NCBI GenBank assembly: GCA_001586195.1 | Contig: CP014609.1 | Span: forward strand, 2,020,001 to 2,084,000 | DNA: 64,000 bases | Source of the DNA: Solibacillus silvestris | Lineage (GTDB): Bacteria > Bacillota > Bacilli > Bacillales_A > Planococcaceae | Direction: 5' to 3' | Part shown: positions 16,465-23,865 of the stretch, one piece after another | Numbering within the stretch: position 1 is the stretch's first letter | Layout of the letters: the number at the start of each line of letters is the position of its first letter | The notes under the pieces: model-generated | Told to the model about the DNA's origin: nothing | Database searches by the model: none | The model's input: the letters and a program-made list of their open reading frames with translations, nothing else | Translations under genes and position numbers: made by a program

Positions 16465-17637
16465 CTATTTATGCGCCATAATAGGTTGCTGCTCTGTTTG
16501 TACAGAATTTTGACTGGTCCAATTTAAAGCATTAATTGCCAGATCATAATATTGATCAATGCTTCCTAAATAATTTTCGTAGTATTTAGCCTGCTTTATA
16601 AATAAGTGGCAATCGATTTCCTCCGTGAATCCAATCCCGCCATGAATTTGGATATTATGGGACGCCAAACGAATGAATGCCTGCGTTGCAAAAATACGCG
16701 CACTGCAAATTGCCTCAATCCGGTCTTCTGAAAAAGTCTCCATTGCCCAGTTTGCATAATAGGAAAGCGAACGTGCAGTCTCCAAATCCAATTTCATATC
16801 TGCTAGACGATGTTTAATCGCCTGGAATCTGCCGATAGGGTTTCCGAATTGTTCACGGATTTTAGCGTACTCGCTGGCCATCTCCACTATATGCTCCATT
16901 GCACCTACCGCTACGGAAGATAACGCAGCATTATAATAAAGCAAACCCTCCTGCAACATTCCCCAGCCATCTCCTATTTGGCCAATAACATTTTCAGCCG
17001 GAACTTTCACTTGTTCAAATTCAACCATTGACAGTTTTCTCGTTTCAGCAAAATTATCCTGTGGTGTAATTGAAATTCCCGGTGTGCTAAGATCCACAGT
17101 GATTAATGTAATTTCATTGTGTATTCGTAGCGGAACTATAGCATGCTGTGCGAGCTCTAAATCTGGCACCTGTGTTTTCACACCATTTAAAATAATCTGC
17201 CCCTGACTCACTTCACCAGAAAGCCGGATTCCCTGCTCTTTATAGCTGCCACCTGGCTCTAACCATGCCACCGTTAAATTTAAATCCGAATCGGCTATTT
17301 CCTTTAAAAAATACTGCTTCTGCTCCTTCGTTCCGAAACGTTCAATCAAAGGAACTGCCAATGCATTTGTTTCAAGGTGTAAACCCGGAAGCAATACCCT
17401 GCCGAACTCTTCCATGATCGGCACTAAATCGAGCTGGCCTAAGCCCATTCCCTCGAATTCTTCCGGGATATTCAATTTTGTCCAGCCCAATTCCTTTAAA
17501 TCCGATAAAATATTTTTTACATGCTCTGTTTTGTTATCAATATAATCTCTTGCAATTTTCGTATGTTCCATATCCCCTAAAAATTTCTTTATATATTCCC
17601 GAAACATTTCCTGTTCCTGGCTTAGAGAAAAGTCCAT
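16465..17637 (-). CDS. Acyl-CoA dehydrogenase, non-canonical C-terminus (beta-type subunit?)
   Basis: This 390-residue acyl-CoA dehydrogenase homologue has the expected three-domain fold (MDFSLSQEQEMFREY start, middle domain with LTVAWLEPGG, C-terminal helix REQFGNPIGRFQAIKHRLADM). The last part is unusual. Where typical enzymes have the FAD-adenine and catalytic-Glu stretch (YEGTSEIQR-like), this protein reads NYLGSIDQYYDLA, so the catalytic base and FAD contact are not evident. Together with the neighbouring dehydrogenase, which keeps GTSEIQRN, this suggests an alpha2-beta2 heteromer as in steroid side-chain FadE pairs. It is the last gene of the operon, 19 bp after its partner. Confidence 0.85.
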   Translation of the reverse strand: MDFSLSQEQEMFREYIKKFLGDMEHTKIARDYIDNKTEHVKNILSDLKELGWTKLNIPEEFEGMGLGQLDLVPIMEEFGRVLLPGLHLETNALAVPLIERFGTKEQKQYFLKEIADSDLNLTVAWLEPGGSYKEQGIRLSGEVSQGQIILNGVKTQVPDLELAQHAIVPLRIHNEITLITVDLSTPGISITPQDNFAETRKLSMVEFEQVKVPAENVIGQIGDGWGMLQEGLLYYNAALSSVAVGAMEHIVEMASEYAKIREQFGNPIGRFQAIKHRLADMKLDLETARSLSYYANWAMETFSEDRIEAICSARIFATQAFIRLASHNIQIHGGIGFTEEIDCHLFIKQAKYYENYLGSIDQYYDLAINALNWTSQNSVQTEQQPIMAHK

Positions 17638-17656
17638 CTATTCACCTTCTTCTCAT

Positions 17657-18853
17657 TTATTTGCCAATATCCTTTGGCAGGCCTAAAATGCGCTCCGCAA
17701 TTGTATTTCTCTGGATTTCACTCGTACCGCCTCCGATTGTTTGACCAAAGGCATAGAGATAATTCCTTTGCCAATACGAGTCGCCATACACGGCATCCTT
17801 TTTCCATAACAGTCCTTGGTGCCCCTGAATTGAAATGGCTTCTGCGAACAGTTCTTTTGTATTTTCGCTGACTAAGAGTTTATCCATTGAGCCTTCCACT
17901 CCAGGATGACCCACTTTTAGCTGCTTAGTTAAATTGCGGTAATAGTTCAGCAAGGACCCGCGCGACTTAATATACAAATCCAGCAGTCTTTTGCGGACAT
18001 CCGGCTTTTCTATTACAGGCACATGATCCTCCGTAACATTGCGGGCCAGTTCCACCAGCTCATCAAATTGCTGTTCCAATGAGAACACCTGTGCACCAAT
18101 GCCCGTTCTTTCATGCATGAGCAACGCAATTGTTACACGCCATCCATCATCGACAGCACCGATAATTTCACTTTCATAGGCAACCGCATCATTCAAATAA
18201 ACCTCATTGAAATCATGCTCTCCATCCATTTGAATAATTGGTCTAACCTCGACGCCCGGCTGATTCATATCCAATAAAAAACATGTAATCCCATGGTGCT
18301 TTTTCTCGCCCTTACTCGTTCGGGCTACTAAAAAGCAGCGATCTGCAAAATGGGCAAAGCTTGTCCAGATTTTCTGCCCATTTATAATCCACTTATCGCC
18401 GTCTTTCACCGCTGTCGTTTGAACAGCAGCCAAATCCGAGCCTGCGTTTGGTTCAGAATAACCTTGGCACCATACTTCCTCACCGGTAATAATTTTTGAT
18501 ATATATTTCTCCTGCTGTTCCTTGCTGCCGATCTGCATGAGCGTGGGACCTACCATATGTAAGCCCACATAGTTAACAAGTGGCGGTGCCTTCACACGAA
18601 CCATTTCCTGATGATAAATGATTTCTTCCATCAGCGTCGCATTGCGGCCGCCTTGCTTTTCCGGCCAAGCAATCGCTGCCCATCTTCCCTCTGAAAGTTT
18701 TCTTTGCCAATTCCGTAAAAATTGGCCTAGCTCTTGTTGATTTTCCGGCATTTTAAATGTGCCATCCAGCCAGCCCTCCGGCAGATTATTTTCCAGCCAT
18801 TCGCGAAGCTCCAGACGAAACTGCTCCTCCTGACTTGTGTACGAAAAGTCCAT
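17657..18853 (-). CDS. Acyl-CoA dehydrogenase (alpha-type subunit)
   Basis: This 398-residue FAD-dependent dehydrogenase forms the 2,3-double bond in an acyl-CoA. Visible are the N-terminal helices, CQGYSEPNAGSDLAAVQT (FAD/substrate loop), GQKIWTSFAHFADRCFLVARTS, and the C-terminal TIGGGTSEIQRNTIAERILG. The residue before GTSEIQ is Gly rather than the catalytic Glu of short/medium-chain enzymes, so the base may lie elsewhere or be supplied differently, as in bile-acid/steroid and long-chain CoA dehydrogenases. GGAGGG precedes the ATG. The same start motif (MDFS) in the adjacent gene suggests an old duplication. Confidence 0.88.
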   Translation of the reverse strand: MDFSYTSQEEQFRLELREWLENNLPEGWLDGTFKMPENQQELGQFLRNWQRKLSEGRWAAIAWPEKQGGRNATLMEEIIYHQEMVRVKAPPLVNYVGLHMVGPTLMQIGSKEQQEKYISKIITGEEVWCQGYSEPNAGSDLAAVQTTAVKDGDKWIINGQKIWTSFAHFADRCFLVARTSKGEKKHHGITCFLLDMNQPGVEVRPIIQMDGEHDFNEVYLNDAVAYESEIIGAVDDGWRVTIALLMHERTGIGAQVFSLEQQFDELVELARNVTEDHVPVIEKPDVRKRLLDLYIKSRGSLLNYYRNLTKQLKVGHPGVEGSMDKLLVSENTKELFAEAISIQGHQGLLWKKDAVYGDSYWQRNYLYAFGQTIGGGTSEIQRNTIAERILGLPKDIGK

Positions 18854-18877
18854 CCATATCCCTCCTTCTAAAAGAAT

Positions 18878-19312
18878 TTAGACCATTACCCACTGTGGAA
18901 TCGCTCGCTCCTCAGTAGCCTCTATCCATACCATTTTTACCTTTGTTCCGATGGAAACAGTTTCTGTATTGCCATGGAGTACATTACCAATGATCTTGAT
19001 GTCAGGGTATTCCTCCAATTGGACAACAGCGATCACTGTTGGTAGTTCATTTTGGAAGCCCGGTAAAAATGGTCTATTTGAAACGATATAGGTGTAGACC
19101 TCACCGGTAATTGTTGAACCTAAGTTTTCCCAGAATACATCGATGCTTCCGCAGTTTGCGCAGCTCGGTCCAGGGGGGTGATTATAATTGCTGCATGTAT
19201 TGCATTTTTGCACATTCAGCTCATGTCGATCTGCCGCATCCCAGTAAGGTGCATTATAGGTGTTTTTCAAAGGAATAGGCTTTTCGTAAATTACTTTCGT
19301 CTCTTCTTTCAT
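18878..19312 (-). CDS. Zn-ribbon/OB-fold protein (DUF35)
   Basis: This 144-residue DUF35 protein has an N-terminal rubredoxin-like zinc ribbon (CNTC and CANC pairs, residues ~27-48) followed by an OB-fold with TGEVYTYIVSNRPFLPGF and KVKMVWIEA. DUF35 proteins partner thiolase-like enzymes and acyl-CoA hydratases. In actinobacterial cholesterol catabolism the DUF35 of ChsH2 binds the aldolase Ltp2. Here it directly follows a thiolase-like gene (11 bp), so it should be that enzyme's obligate partner. The start at 19312 (second ATG) has better spacing from GGAGG than the ATG at 19318. Confidence 0.87.
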   Translation of the reverse strand: MKEETKVIYEKPIPLKNTYNAPYWDAADRHELNVQKCNTCSNYNHPPGPSCANCGSIDVFWENLGSTITGEVYTYIVSNRPFLPGFQNELPTVIAVVQLEEYPDIKIIGNVLHGNTETVSIGTKVKMVWIEATEERAIPQWVMV

Positions 19313-19323
19313 TGTCATTCCTC

Positions 19324-20487
19324 CTATTTACATAAAATCATGGCACCGGCAACATCCGGTCCTGTCCAACCTGTACAAATTGCCAGTTCTGTATCTTTTA
19401 CCTGACGTTCTGTTCCCTCATATTCACGTCGAACTTGGCGGACAATTTCCAATACATTGTTCATGCCGTGTGTATAGCCTTCCGAAAGCATGCCACCCGC
19501 TGTATTTGTAGGAAGCTTGCCATCCATTCGCAAGTTTCCAGCACTTACAAAATCCCCCACTTCGCCTTTTGGTACAAGTCCGTATGCCTCGAGCTGACGT
19601 AAAACAACCCAGCTGAAACAGTCATAAATCGATGCAACCTTAATATCCTCAGGTGAAACGCCCGCATTCTCGTATAATCGTGGCGCAACATAATCTGCTG
19701 CAACTTCATCGATATTTTTCCAGTAATGGGCGTGGGATACTACTTCTCTTGCAGCCATGCCTAAAATTTTTACAGGAACGGATTTGCAGTCTTTGGCACG
19801 CTCTGTGGAAGTTACAATAATCGCGTTTGCCTCATCCGACTCCAAACAGTAGTCATGCTTTGTAAATGGTGAACTTAAATGTGCCGTGCTCATATATTCT
19901 TCCATCGTCAATGGCTTCCCGTAAAAAAATGCTTTCGGATTCCGCTGTGCATGCTCGTAAAAGCTTGTGCAAACATGCCCTAAATGCTCCTGTGTCAAGC
20001 CGTTCAAATGCATATGGCGAGTGGCAAACAACCCGAACCATTGCCCTGGACTGCCTGCCCCATAAGGAATAATAAAGCTCCCGCCATCAAAACCGTTTTG
20101 AAGGGCATCAATACTGAATCCGCCCCCACCCATGCGGACACCGGAGCGTCCATTCATCGAGCGGAAAATAAGCACGGTATTTGCCTGTCCTGTTTCAATC
20201 AAACCAATGGCCTCTGCGATTAAGAGCTCGGTACTGCTCCCCCCGCCGAACATTTCTTTCACAACTTTAGGCCGAACCCCTAAATATGTTGCCACCTGAT
20301 GCGGATTACAAGAATCCATCTCCGAATAGCTCATGAACCCATCAATGTCTTTTGCTTCCAAACCTGCATCTGCTAGTGCAGCCCGTGCTGCTTCCAACGC
20401 CAATTCCAATGGGGTAACCCCGGAATTTTTCGAACGATTACTTTCGCCTACACCAACAATGGCATATTTTTCCCTGATTTTTTCCAT
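19324..20487 (-). CDS. Thiolase-superfamily protein, Ltp2/SCPx-like, lacking the nucleophilic Cys (possible retro-aldolase)
   Basis: This 387-residue thiolase-fold protein has the duplicated thiolase core (IDGFMSYSEMD, FGGGSSTELLIAEAIGLIETG, YDCFSWVVLRQLE, TAGGMLSEGYTHGMNNVLEIV, CTGWTGPDVAGAMIL). The position of the acyl-accepting Cys in true thiolases is occupied by Gly (MFGGGSST). The usual GHPxG His motif is replaced by SEGYTHGMN. This pattern belongs to lipid-transfer-protein-type thiolases such as Ltp2, which cleave beta-hydroxy acyl-CoAs by retro-aldol reaction with a DUF35 partner. The DUF35 gene is next to it. A carbon-carbon cleaving role is inferred, not shown. Confidence 0.85.
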   Translation of the reverse strand: MEKIREKYAIVGVGESNRSKNSGVTPLELALEAARAALADAGLEAKDIDGFMSYSEMDSCNPHQVATYLGVRPKVVKEMFGGGSSTELLIAEAIGLIETGQANTVLIFRSMNGRSGVRMGGGGFSIDALQNGFDGGSFIIPYGAGSPGQWFGLFATRHMHLNGLTQEHLGHVCTSFYEHAQRNPKAFFYGKPLTMEEYMSTAHLSSPFTKHDYCLESDEANAIIVTSTERAKDCKSVPVKILGMAAREVVSHAHYWKNIDEVAADYVAPRLYENAGVSPEDIKVASIYDCFSWVVLRQLEAYGLVPKGEVGDFVSAGNLRMDGKLPTNTAGGMLSEGYTHGMNNVLEIVRQVRREYEGTERQVKDTELAICTGWTGPDVAGAMILCK

Positions 20488-20506
20488 TCAGCCCACTCCC
20501 TCTATG

Positions 20507-20920
20507 TTAAAATTGGATAATGGCTTCGCCAGATCCAACAACCTCGCCTATGTCCTTAACTGCATATAATTTCAAAACAACCTCTGTCCTACCGTCAATT
20601 TTCGTTTTTTCCTTGACGATTCCTTTACACACAATTTCATCCTCCGGAACGGTCATGGCACCAAAGCGCATTTTAAAATCGGTTACTGTACCTTCATTCG
20701 ATACAATTTTATTCACGTATTCTCCTAAAAAACCCATGATTAGCATTCCGTGTGCAATCACACCATTTAACCCGATTTTCTGGGCGAAAGCATCATCTGT
20801 ATGCAAAGGATTAAAATCACCTGAAGCTCCTGCATATTTTACAAGCTGAACCTTTGTTACCTTTTCTTTTTTATATTCCGGCAGATTCAGCCCTTCCACT
20901 AATTGGCTAAGATCAATCAT
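20507..20920 (-). CDS. MaoC-like enoyl-CoA hydratase, catalytic subunit
   Basis: This 137-residue single hot-dog protein carries the R-specific hydratase motif YAGASGDFNPLHTDDAFA with both the catalytic Asp and His, then IAHGMLIMGFLGE and a C-terminal VVGSGEAIIQF. It would add water to a 2-enoyl-CoA. Single-domain MaoC proteins work as dimers, and the neighbour at 20949-21398 lacks the His, so a heteromer with one active site per pair is likely. AGGACAG precedes the ATG. It lies 19 bp before the thiolase-like gene in the operon order. Confidence 0.88.
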   Translation of the reverse strand: MIDLSQLVEGLNLPEYKKEKVTKVQLVKYAGASGDFNPLHTDDAFAQKIGLNGVIAHGMLIMGFLGEYVNKIVSNEGTVTDFKMRFGAMTVPEDEIVCKGIVKEKTKIDGRTEVVLKLYAVKDIGEVVGSGEAIIQF

Positions 20921-20948
20921 ATTAATCTGTCCTTTCTGTATAAGAAAT

Positions 20949-21398
20949 TTAGTTCAGCACTAACGGGCGGTATACAATATTAGTTCGGCTTGTTACTATG
21001 TGCCCGCCGTTTTCGTCTTTTATTTCTGTATCGAATAAAATGAATTCCATCATGCCGTTTTTTCCTTCTTTTTCATATACATCCGTCACCTTCATCTGGC
21101 AGTACAGCATCTCTCCCACACGAATCGGACGAGTATAGAAAAATTGCTGTTCACCATGAAGCATTCGTCTGTAATCCAACCCTAAATCCAAAGCGTCATT
21201 TTCATTGTCGGGTGTCACGGCAACAGGAAACGTCAACGGTGCAACGATCCCTTTATGAGGTGTATTTTTGGCATATTCTTCATCCGTATAAAGCGGGTTC
21301 GCATCGCCAATCGCCTGCGCAAATTGTCTAATATGACGCTGCTCCACCTTGAAGGTAAAGGGTTTACCTGTTTTACCGATTAAATGTGCAAGCTCCAT
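20949..21398 (-). CDS. MaoC-like/FAS1-type dehydratase subunit without catalytic His
   Basis: This 149-residue hot-dog fold protein has the motif FAQAIGDANPLYTDEEYAK, which aligns with the hydratase motif of the next gene but has Tyr where the catalytic His should be. A longer N-terminal strand (KTGKPFTFKVEQRHIRQ) and MLHGEQQFFYTRPIRVGE follow the N-terminal MaoC dehydratase (MaoC_dehydrat_N) group. It probably stabilises or shapes the substrate pocket of the partner, as ChsH1/ChsH2 do. The start at 21398 was chosen because GGAGG lies 8 bases upstream. It is the second gene of the operon. Confidence 0.85.
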   Translation of the reverse strand: MELAHLIGKTGKPFTFKVEQRHIRQFAQAIGDANPLYTDEEYAKNTPHKGIVAPLTFPVAVTPDNENDALDLGLDYRRMLHGEQQFFYTRPIRVGEMLYCQMKVTDVYEKEGKNGMMEFILFDTEIKDENGGHIVTSRTNIVYRPLVLN

Positions 21399-21402
21399 CG
21401 CT

Positions 21403-23568
21403 TTATCCTCCAATCAATTCCTTTTTAATACTCTCTTCAGTCACTACAAGCATGGCATCTGCAGCCTTGATTCCATTTTCATAAACAATCAGCGGATTAA
21501 TATCCAATTCCTTGATTTGGTCTCTATAATCAAGCATTAACTGGGAAACTCTTAAAAGCACATCGATAATCGCTTCTTTATCTACCGCTACCTGACCCCG
21601 AGCCCCGTCCAAAATGGCCTTTGCCTGCAGTTCGTCCAATAGTGTCCCGGCATCCTGTCTGCTTAATGGTGCAATCTTGAAGGCGATATCCTTAAACACC
21701 TCAACAAAAATGCCACCTAAACCAGCCATAATAACCGGTCCGAATACTTCATCATTTTTTGCGCCGATAATCACTTCTGTCCCCTGCGGCAGCATTTCCT
21801 GTACAGAAACACCATTTAAAATAGCAGTAGGATTGTAGTTCCTTGCATTTTTCATAATTTCCATGAATGCTTCCTTCACTTCTTCTTCAGAAGAGACATT
21901 TAAACGAATTGCATCTGCCTCTGTTTTGTGAGGGATTTGCTGCGAATCGATTTTCAGCACAACCGGAAACCCAATCTGCAATGCTCTTTCCACAGCTTCT
22001 TCCGCAGAAAGTGTTACATAGCGCTTAGTGATTGGAATGCCATACCTCGCTAGAACTTCACTCGCCTCTGACTCACTTAAAACAGCACCTGGTGTTAACA
22101 AATCATCAATATTCTCATGTTCATAACGTTCTTCCATCCCATCTGTTTGAACGGTATTTAAAAACTGACTGTATTCTACTAATTGTGATAATGCCCGCAC
22201 CGGGTTTAATGCGCCTGATACTACCGCTATTTCATTTTCAATTAAGATCGGAGTCGTTTGTGGGTATGTGATCTCTCCTAATGGAAACGGGAAAAAACCA
22301 ATAAATTTTTCACTGTTTTTTGCGACGGTTATAAACTCTTTGAAATACTCGTTATGCTCATCCCAGCTATGCGGAAACTCTGTCAGCAGGATGTTATCAA
22401 CCTCAGGACTATTCACAAGCACCTTTAGGGTATCCAGGAAAAATTCCGGATTTGTGAAAGAGGCTGCGGCAGTCAAGTCAATTGGGTTCGTAACACTTGC
22501 GTAATCCGGTAAAGTCTTGCGCATTTCCGCCATTGTCTCATCAGAAAGTCTGACAATATTCAATCCATATGCCTCACAGCGATCCGCTTCATTAATGCCC
22601 CGGCCGCCGGAGCTTGTAATAATCGCCGTGTTTTTGCCCTTTGGCAATCGATTTGGATTAAACAATTTTGAAAAGGCAATGACATCCTCTGCATCTTCTA
22701 CACGAATAATGCCGTGCTGCCTGAAAAACGCATCGTAGATTTTATCCGATCCAGCGAGTGCTCCCGTATGAGAGGCAGCTGCTCTGCTCCCGGCATCACT
22801 ACGCCCGGTTTTCATTAATACAATCGGCTTTTTCTTTTCCAAAGCCTTATGTGCTGCCTGTTTCAGCTTTTCAGGGTTTTTTGCTCCTTCGATATAGCCG
22901 CTGATCACTTCAATCTCATCATCATGGACCATATAGTCGATATAATCTTCCATTGTTGTATCCATTTCATTTCCGCTGCTGATAAAATAGTTGAAGTTGA
23001 TGCCATACTGGGCTGCTGCCATATATGTTAAAACACCGAATGCACCGCTCTGTGACACATAGCCAACTCCTCGCTTACCACTCATTGGAACGTCTAACAC
23101 AGAAGATGAGAAGGTGCCGATTAAACCATTCGATGTATTGACTAAACCGACACAGTTTGGACCCAGCAATCGAATATTATTTAATTTGGCATATTCCGCC
23201 AACTCCAGCTGTAGTTTCTTTCCTTCTTCACCAGCCTCCGAAAAACCGGAAGCAAAAATGATCGCAGCTTTTACCTTTTTTTCTGCGCAGGCGATTAGGC
23301 CATTTTTAATCTGATCGTAGGCTACACAGAAAATAACGAGATCAATAGAATTCGGGACATCTGTCAATGACGGGTAGCTTTTCAGGCCCGCAATTTGCTC
23401 CGCTTTCGGATGGATCGGATAGATTTCGCCTTGAAATTTACCGTCAATCAGTGCCTGGAGCTGAATGTTGCCGATTTTGTACTTATTCTCTGATGCGCCT
23501 AAAATCGCGACCGATTCAGGATAAAGTAATGGCCTAATGGATTCATAGCTTTCTACATTTTGAGTCAT
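21403..23568 (-). CDS. ADP-forming acyl-CoA synthetase (acetate-CoA ligase family)
   Basis: This 721-residue fused NDP-forming acyl-CoA ligase has an N-terminal CoA-binding domain (VAILGASENKYKIGNIQ, ~residue 20-130), a ligase_CoA/succinyl-CoA-synthetase-like region with the phosphohistidine-type motif SHTGALAGSDKIYDA, and a C-terminal ATP-grasp domain (~500-721) with YGIPITKRYVTLSAEEAV and ELDINPLIVY. It would activate the carboxylate that the rest of the operon degrades, or conserve energy by the reverse reaction. The start at 23568 follows AGGAGG by 7 bases; the frame is open 18 codons further up. It is the first gene of the operon, and its stop nearly abuts the next start. Confidence 0.88.
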   Translation of the reverse strand: MTQNVESYESIRPLLYPESVAILGASENKYKIGNIQLQALIDGKFQGEIYPIHPKAEQIAGLKSYPSLTDVPNSIDLVIFCVAYDQIKNGLIACAEKKVKAAIIFASGFSEAGEEGKKLQLELAEYAKLNNIRLLGPNCVGLVNTSNGLIGTFSSSVLDVPMSGKRGVGYVSQSGAFGVLTYMAAAQYGINFNYFISSGNEMDTTMEDYIDYMVHDDEIEVISGYIEGAKNPEKLKQAAHKALEKKKPIVLMKTGRSDAGSRAAASHTGALAGSDKIYDAFFRQHGIIRVEDAEDVIAFSKLFNPNRLPKGKNTAIITSSGGRGINEADRCEAYGLNIVRLSDETMAEMRKTLPDYASVTNPIDLTAAASFTNPEFFLDTLKVLVNSPEVDNILLTEFPHSWDEHNEYFKEFITVAKNSEKFIGFFPFPLGEITYPQTTPILIENEIAVVSGALNPVRALSQLVEYSQFLNTVQTDGMEERYEHENIDDLLTPGAVLSESEASEVLARYGIPITKRYVTLSAEEAVERALQIGFPVVLKIDSQQIPHKTEADAIRLNVSSEEEVKEAFMEIMKNARNYNPTAILNGVSVQEMLPQGTEVIIGAKNDEVFGPVIMAGLGGIFVEVFKDIAFKIAPLSRQDAGTLLDELQAKAILDGARGQVAVDKEAIIDVLLRVSQLMLDYRDQIKELDINPLIVYENGIKAADAMLVVTEESIKKELIGG

Positions 23569-23591
23569 TTGCATTCCTCCTAAAATGTTTT

Positions 23592-23606
23592 TAGATGATT
23601 CATCTA
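23592..23606 (-). promoter_or_regulatory. 15-bp palindrome in the leader of the acyl-CoA operon
   Basis: TAGATGATTCATCTA is a perfect inverted repeat with a one-base centre. It lies 24 bp before the first start codon of the operon. It looks like a repressor operator near the transcription start; the regulator is unknown and no regulator gene adjoins the operon. Confidence 0.5.
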
Positions 23607-23801
23607 TGAACCCATCATACATTTCCTTATTTATTTACACTGAAAATTCTGACTAGTAAATTAATAGAGTTATTATGTTGTCAATATACTGGAATAATTC
23701 ATTTAGAGCCTTGTAACTGCTGCTATTTGAATAGGGTGGAAAAAATCTTATGTACATACTAACCCCGACTTTCATTCAATATAATCTCGACTTCGTATCT
23801 A

Positions 23802-23815
23802 TGTAAGCGCATTCA
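23802..23815 (-). promoter_or_regulatory. Putative CcpA cre site upstream of the acyl-CoA operon
   Basis: TGTAAGCGCATTCA on the plus strand matches the cre consensus TGWAANCGNTNWCA at all but one position. It lies ~235 bp upstream of the operon start and just beyond the stop of the upstream 673-residue protein gene. Catabolite repression of such an operon is plausible, but the distance is long. Confidence 0.45.
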
Positions 23816-23829
23816 TATAATGTAGAGAC

Positions 23830-23865
23830 AAAAATAAAAAGCCTCCGAATAATTTCAGAAGCTTT
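23830..23865 (-). terminator. Terminator overlapping the stop of the 673-residue protein gene
   Basis: AAAGCCTCCGA (23838-23848) pairs with TCAGAAGCTTT (23855-23865), with A-runs at 23830-23837 giving a U-tract on the minus strand. The stop codon (23855-23857) lies inside the right arm, so translation and termination signals overlap. Confidence 0.75.
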
